Source: an uncultured Kiritimatiellota bacterium
GTDB lineage: Bacteria > Verrucomicrobiota > Kiritimatiellia > RFP12 > UBA1067
Direction: 5' to 3'
DNA: 33,964 bases
NCBI GenBank assembly: GCA_934621385.1
Contig: CAKTUI010000030.1
Coordinates: 1-33,964 of the forward strand
Shown here in pieces: positions 32,153 to 33,964 of this stretch. The position numbers were made by a program, and so were the translations under genes. Below the pieces are notes generated by a model that was not told the DNA's origin, did no database searches, and was given only the letters and a program-made list of their open reading frames with translations. Each line of letters begins with the position of its first letter. Position 1 is the first letter of the stretch.

Positions 32153-33324
32153 AGTCGAACGATTCCTATTTGGCGTCCAAGCCCCGCTATGAAGTCCTTG
32201 ATGGTCTCCGTGGCGTCGCGGCGATAATGGTTCTCCTCTTTCATTGCCTTGAGACTTATATTCCAGTCTTTGGCACCCAGCACATCAACCATGGCTATCT
32301 TGCCGTTGACTTCTTTTTCGTCCTGTCGGGATTCGTCATCGGCTACGCCTACGACGATCGCTGGAATCGAATGTCCACATGGGACTTCTTCAAACGGCGC
32401 CTTGTTCGTTTGCATCCGCTGGTCGTTGCGGGAACATTGCTGGGTGCCTGCCTCTTCTTCTTTGCCGAGGGGGAGAACTTTCCTCTCATCGGCACATGTG
32501 ACCCCTGGAAGTTTGGCCTCTGCCTTCTGATGGGCCTTTTGATGATTCCAACTGGTACGGGGCTGGATATTCGCGGTTGAGGTGAGACGAACTCGCTGAA
32601 TGGCCCGAACTGGTCGCTGACGCTGGAATATGTGGGGAATATTCTCTATGCGTTTCTGCTTCGTCGCTTGCCGACGCTTGTTCTCGGCCTTCTCTGCGTT
32701 GCAAGTGCCTTTCTGACGATGAATCTTGCCCTGAACTGGGATGTGTTTGGGGTTTTCTCCGGGCCGAAGTACGATGTCATTGGTGGCTGGAGCCTGACGT
32801 CCGACCAGATGTGCATTGGTTTCAGCCGACTGCTTTATCCGTTCCTCTGTGGACTTGTCATCTCGCGACTGCTTGCAAAACGCATGACACAGGCGTGTCC
32901 CAGTGGAAGCCCGCTGTGTGTGCGCAGCGGATTCTGGTGGGCTTCGCTACTGTTGGTCGTTCTCTTTGCCATGCCGCAGATTGGCGGAAAGCCCGGTCTC
33001 GCGGATGGACTCTATCAGGTTTTTGCCATTCTGGTGATGTTCCCCCTGATTGTGCTGATTGGTGCAGGTAGCCGTGCGGCGGATGCCGGAGGGGCCAAGT
33101 GGTGTGAGTTTTTGGGCAACTTGTCCTATCTGCTCTATATCACCCACTTCCCGCTGATGTATATGCAGATGACTTGGGTGTCGATGCATCCAAATGCGCC
33201 GGTCTGGCATCACATCGTCTTGAACCTTGGGGTTGTGTTTGTTTCAATTGGCGTTGCCTGGGCGTTTCTGAAGTTGTACGATGAACCGATTCGGGCGTGG
33301 TTGAGAAAGAGACTGTATCGCTAA
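32149..33324 (+). pseudogene. Acyltransferase family 3 protein interrupted by an in-frame TGA
   Basis: Read through one TGA at 32578-32580, the frame encodes a 391-residue integral membrane acyltransferase of the OafA/NodX type, which O-acetylates or O-acylates envelope sugars. It starts RYEVLDGLRGVAAIMVLLFHC, with the catalytic His, then YLAVDFFFVLSGFVIGYAYDDRW. The reading frame does not shift after the stop: the next residues, GETNSLNGPNWSLTLEYVGNILYA, continue the family where homologues have Trp between Gly and Gly (RGWGE-like). The change is therefore TGG to TGA. TGA is the normal stop in many genes here and Trp is TGG elsewhere, so a simple recoded genetic code is unlikely. A recent nonsense mutation, readthrough or a read error are the alternatives. 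Confidence 0.88.
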
Positions 33325-33416
33325 TCGGAGAATTTATTCTGTGCCATTCTCCCTCGCGGCGGACCATAAAAGCGCTATCCCCGCTGGAGTTTAGCCCGTT
33401 GGGGGCGGGAGTCTCG

Positions 33417-33526
33417 TCTAATGGGCATTGGAGTACTTTCCTTCGGGCATTGGAGTACCTTCTAATGCCCATTAGAAATTCTTCCGACGGGCATTAGAAT
33501 TCCGTCCGATGGGCATCGGAATTTTG
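33417..33526. repeat. Array B: five 22-bp units, homologous to array A
   Basis: Units start at 33417, 33439, 33461, 33483 and 33505, each exactly 22 bp. Unit 1 is identical to unit 1 of array A. Unit 3 is CTAATGCCCATTAG here against CTGATGCCCATCAG there: both arms changed and the palindrome is kept. Unit 4 is likewise GGGCATTAGAA against GGGCATCAGAA, which keeps pairing with the left arm of unit 3 in each locus. It lies just after the acyltransferase and before the dispersed repeat. Confidence 0.9.
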
Positions 33527-33540
33527 CCGTGTGGGGAATA

Positions 33541-33897
33541 ACCACGGAACACACTGAAATCACGGAAAGGGGATGGTGGCTTTTAGCCGCAAGGGACGCA
33601 AAGGCCGAAAAGAGGAGGTCGAAAAGCTCCGTGCCCTTCAGTGTCTGCCGAAGGCACTTTCCGTGTGTTCAGTGGCAAAACGGCGAAAGGGAACCCTGCT
33701 TGGGAGCGGCGGAGCGCAGAGAGACGGGGAAAAGCCACACCGCGTAGGCGTTCAATAGGCGTGAGCGCGGCACTTTGAATGGCCTGCCGGACGGCAGGCC
33801 GGCAAGACCATCTGCCGCGTTCCGGCCTGTGGACGGCCTGTCCTTCGTCTCGGGCCAGTGGGTGAGCGCAACCGTGGAGGCCGAGACCCCAGTTTGT
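33541..33897. repeat. Dispersed repeat copy (CCACGGAA type) near the window end
   Basis: Copy of the element at 30105-30421, in the same orientation and ending AGTTTGT at 33891-33897. It holds an extra internal segment bounded by an inverted repeat: 33552-33569 matches the reverse complement of 33657-33674 at 16 of 18 bases. A perfect 9-bp stem with a GA loop (GGCCTGCCG and CGGCAGGCC, 33781-33800) lies near its end. Open frames through it have repeat-type translations and I do not call them genes. Confidence 0.7.
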
Positions 33898-33964
33898 CAA
33901 ATAGAATGTGTACCCAGTAGATAGGCAGGGACTTTTCGGTTCGTCAAATACTGTGTACTCTGAA
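33894..33964. repeat. Duplicated GTCAAATA...GTGTAC motif at window edge
   Basis: TTGTCAAATAGAATGTGTAC at 33894-33913 and TCGTCAAATACTGTGTAC at 33941-33958 are imperfect direct copies about 46 bases apart. Their form resembles the ends of some insertion sequences. The window stops before any transposase could be seen, so an insertion-sequence end is a guess. Confidence 0.35.

Noticed and set aside
32578..32580. Selenocysteine or reassigned TGA codon in the acyltransferase
   Set aside because: Homologues carry Trp here, not Cys or Sec, I see no convincing SECIS-like hairpin just downstream, and TGA ends many intact genes in the window.
33529..33758. Short open frames (TEHTEITERG-type translations) near the right end
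   Set aside because: These are the usual translation of CCACGGAA dispersed repeats, with overlapping frames and no start signals.
1..33964. tRNA or rRNA genes in the gaps
   Set aside because: I looked for cloverleaf-like arms and conserved T-loop sequence in the four large gaps and found none.

Overview
The window is a G+C-rich bacterial segment in which every convincing gene lies on the + strand. Its V-type ATPase genes, HU-like protein with a C-terminal Ig-like extension, ferredoxin-dependent 2-oxoacid oxidoreductase and secreted clan GH-A hydrolase suggest an anaerobic host-associated or sediment bacterium. The Planctomycetes-Verrucomicrobia-Chlamydiae side (Kiritimatiellia or Lentisphaeria type) is my best guess, made from gene content and style rather than from a marker gene.

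Layout. (1) 1-1460: a promoter with a long leader, a 52-codon ORF coupled to an HU-like DNA-binding gene, a terminator, and an array of 22-bp palindromic units. (2) 1618-6640: V-type ATPase subunits D, I and K, a large multi-pass membrane protein and a tandem acyl-carrier protein. (3) 6679-11212: three single-gene units, a YczE/YitT-like membrane protein, a MATE transporter and a secreted glycoside hydrolase. (4) 11242-15089: a tightly overlapping fmt-pyrC-purine nucleoside phosphorylase-xerD operon, followed by a second 22-bp array. (5) 15568-26640: one long apparent operon with an HTH-cupin-acyl-CoA synthetase fusion, a P-loop ATPase, a four-gene 2-oxoacid:ferredoxin oxidoreductase, an EF-hand membrane protein, a GNAT acetyltransferase and carB, closed by a good terminator. 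(6) 26722-29924: pyrB and a CPA2-type antiporter. (7) 30421-33324: rph, an N-acetylmuramoyl-L-alanine amidase, and an acyltransferase interrupted by an in-frame TGA. (8) 33325-33964: a third 22-bp array, a dispersed repeat, and a duplicated motif at the window edge.

How the genes fit together. Pyrimidine synthesis (pyrC, carB, pyrB) is spread over three transcription units. The synthetase fusion together with the oxidoreductase is best read as interconversion of branched-chain or aryl acids, acyl-CoAs and 2-oxoacids with ferredoxin. The proteolipid subunit of the V-ATPase carries the residues used for sodium binding in Enterococcus hirae NtpK, so a sodium-coupled enzyme is possible.

The most unusual signals are not protein genes. 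First, nine copies of an extended -10 promoter (TGGTATAAT) start nearly every transcription unit, and in four cases TATAAT is exactly 8 bases from the ATG, which predicts leaderless mRNAs. Second, three intergenic arrays share a strict 22-bp period of short palindromes, although one has a completely different core sequence, and the two related arrays show paired substitutions that keep the palindrome. Third, a dispersed repeat has copies that end directly at promoters.
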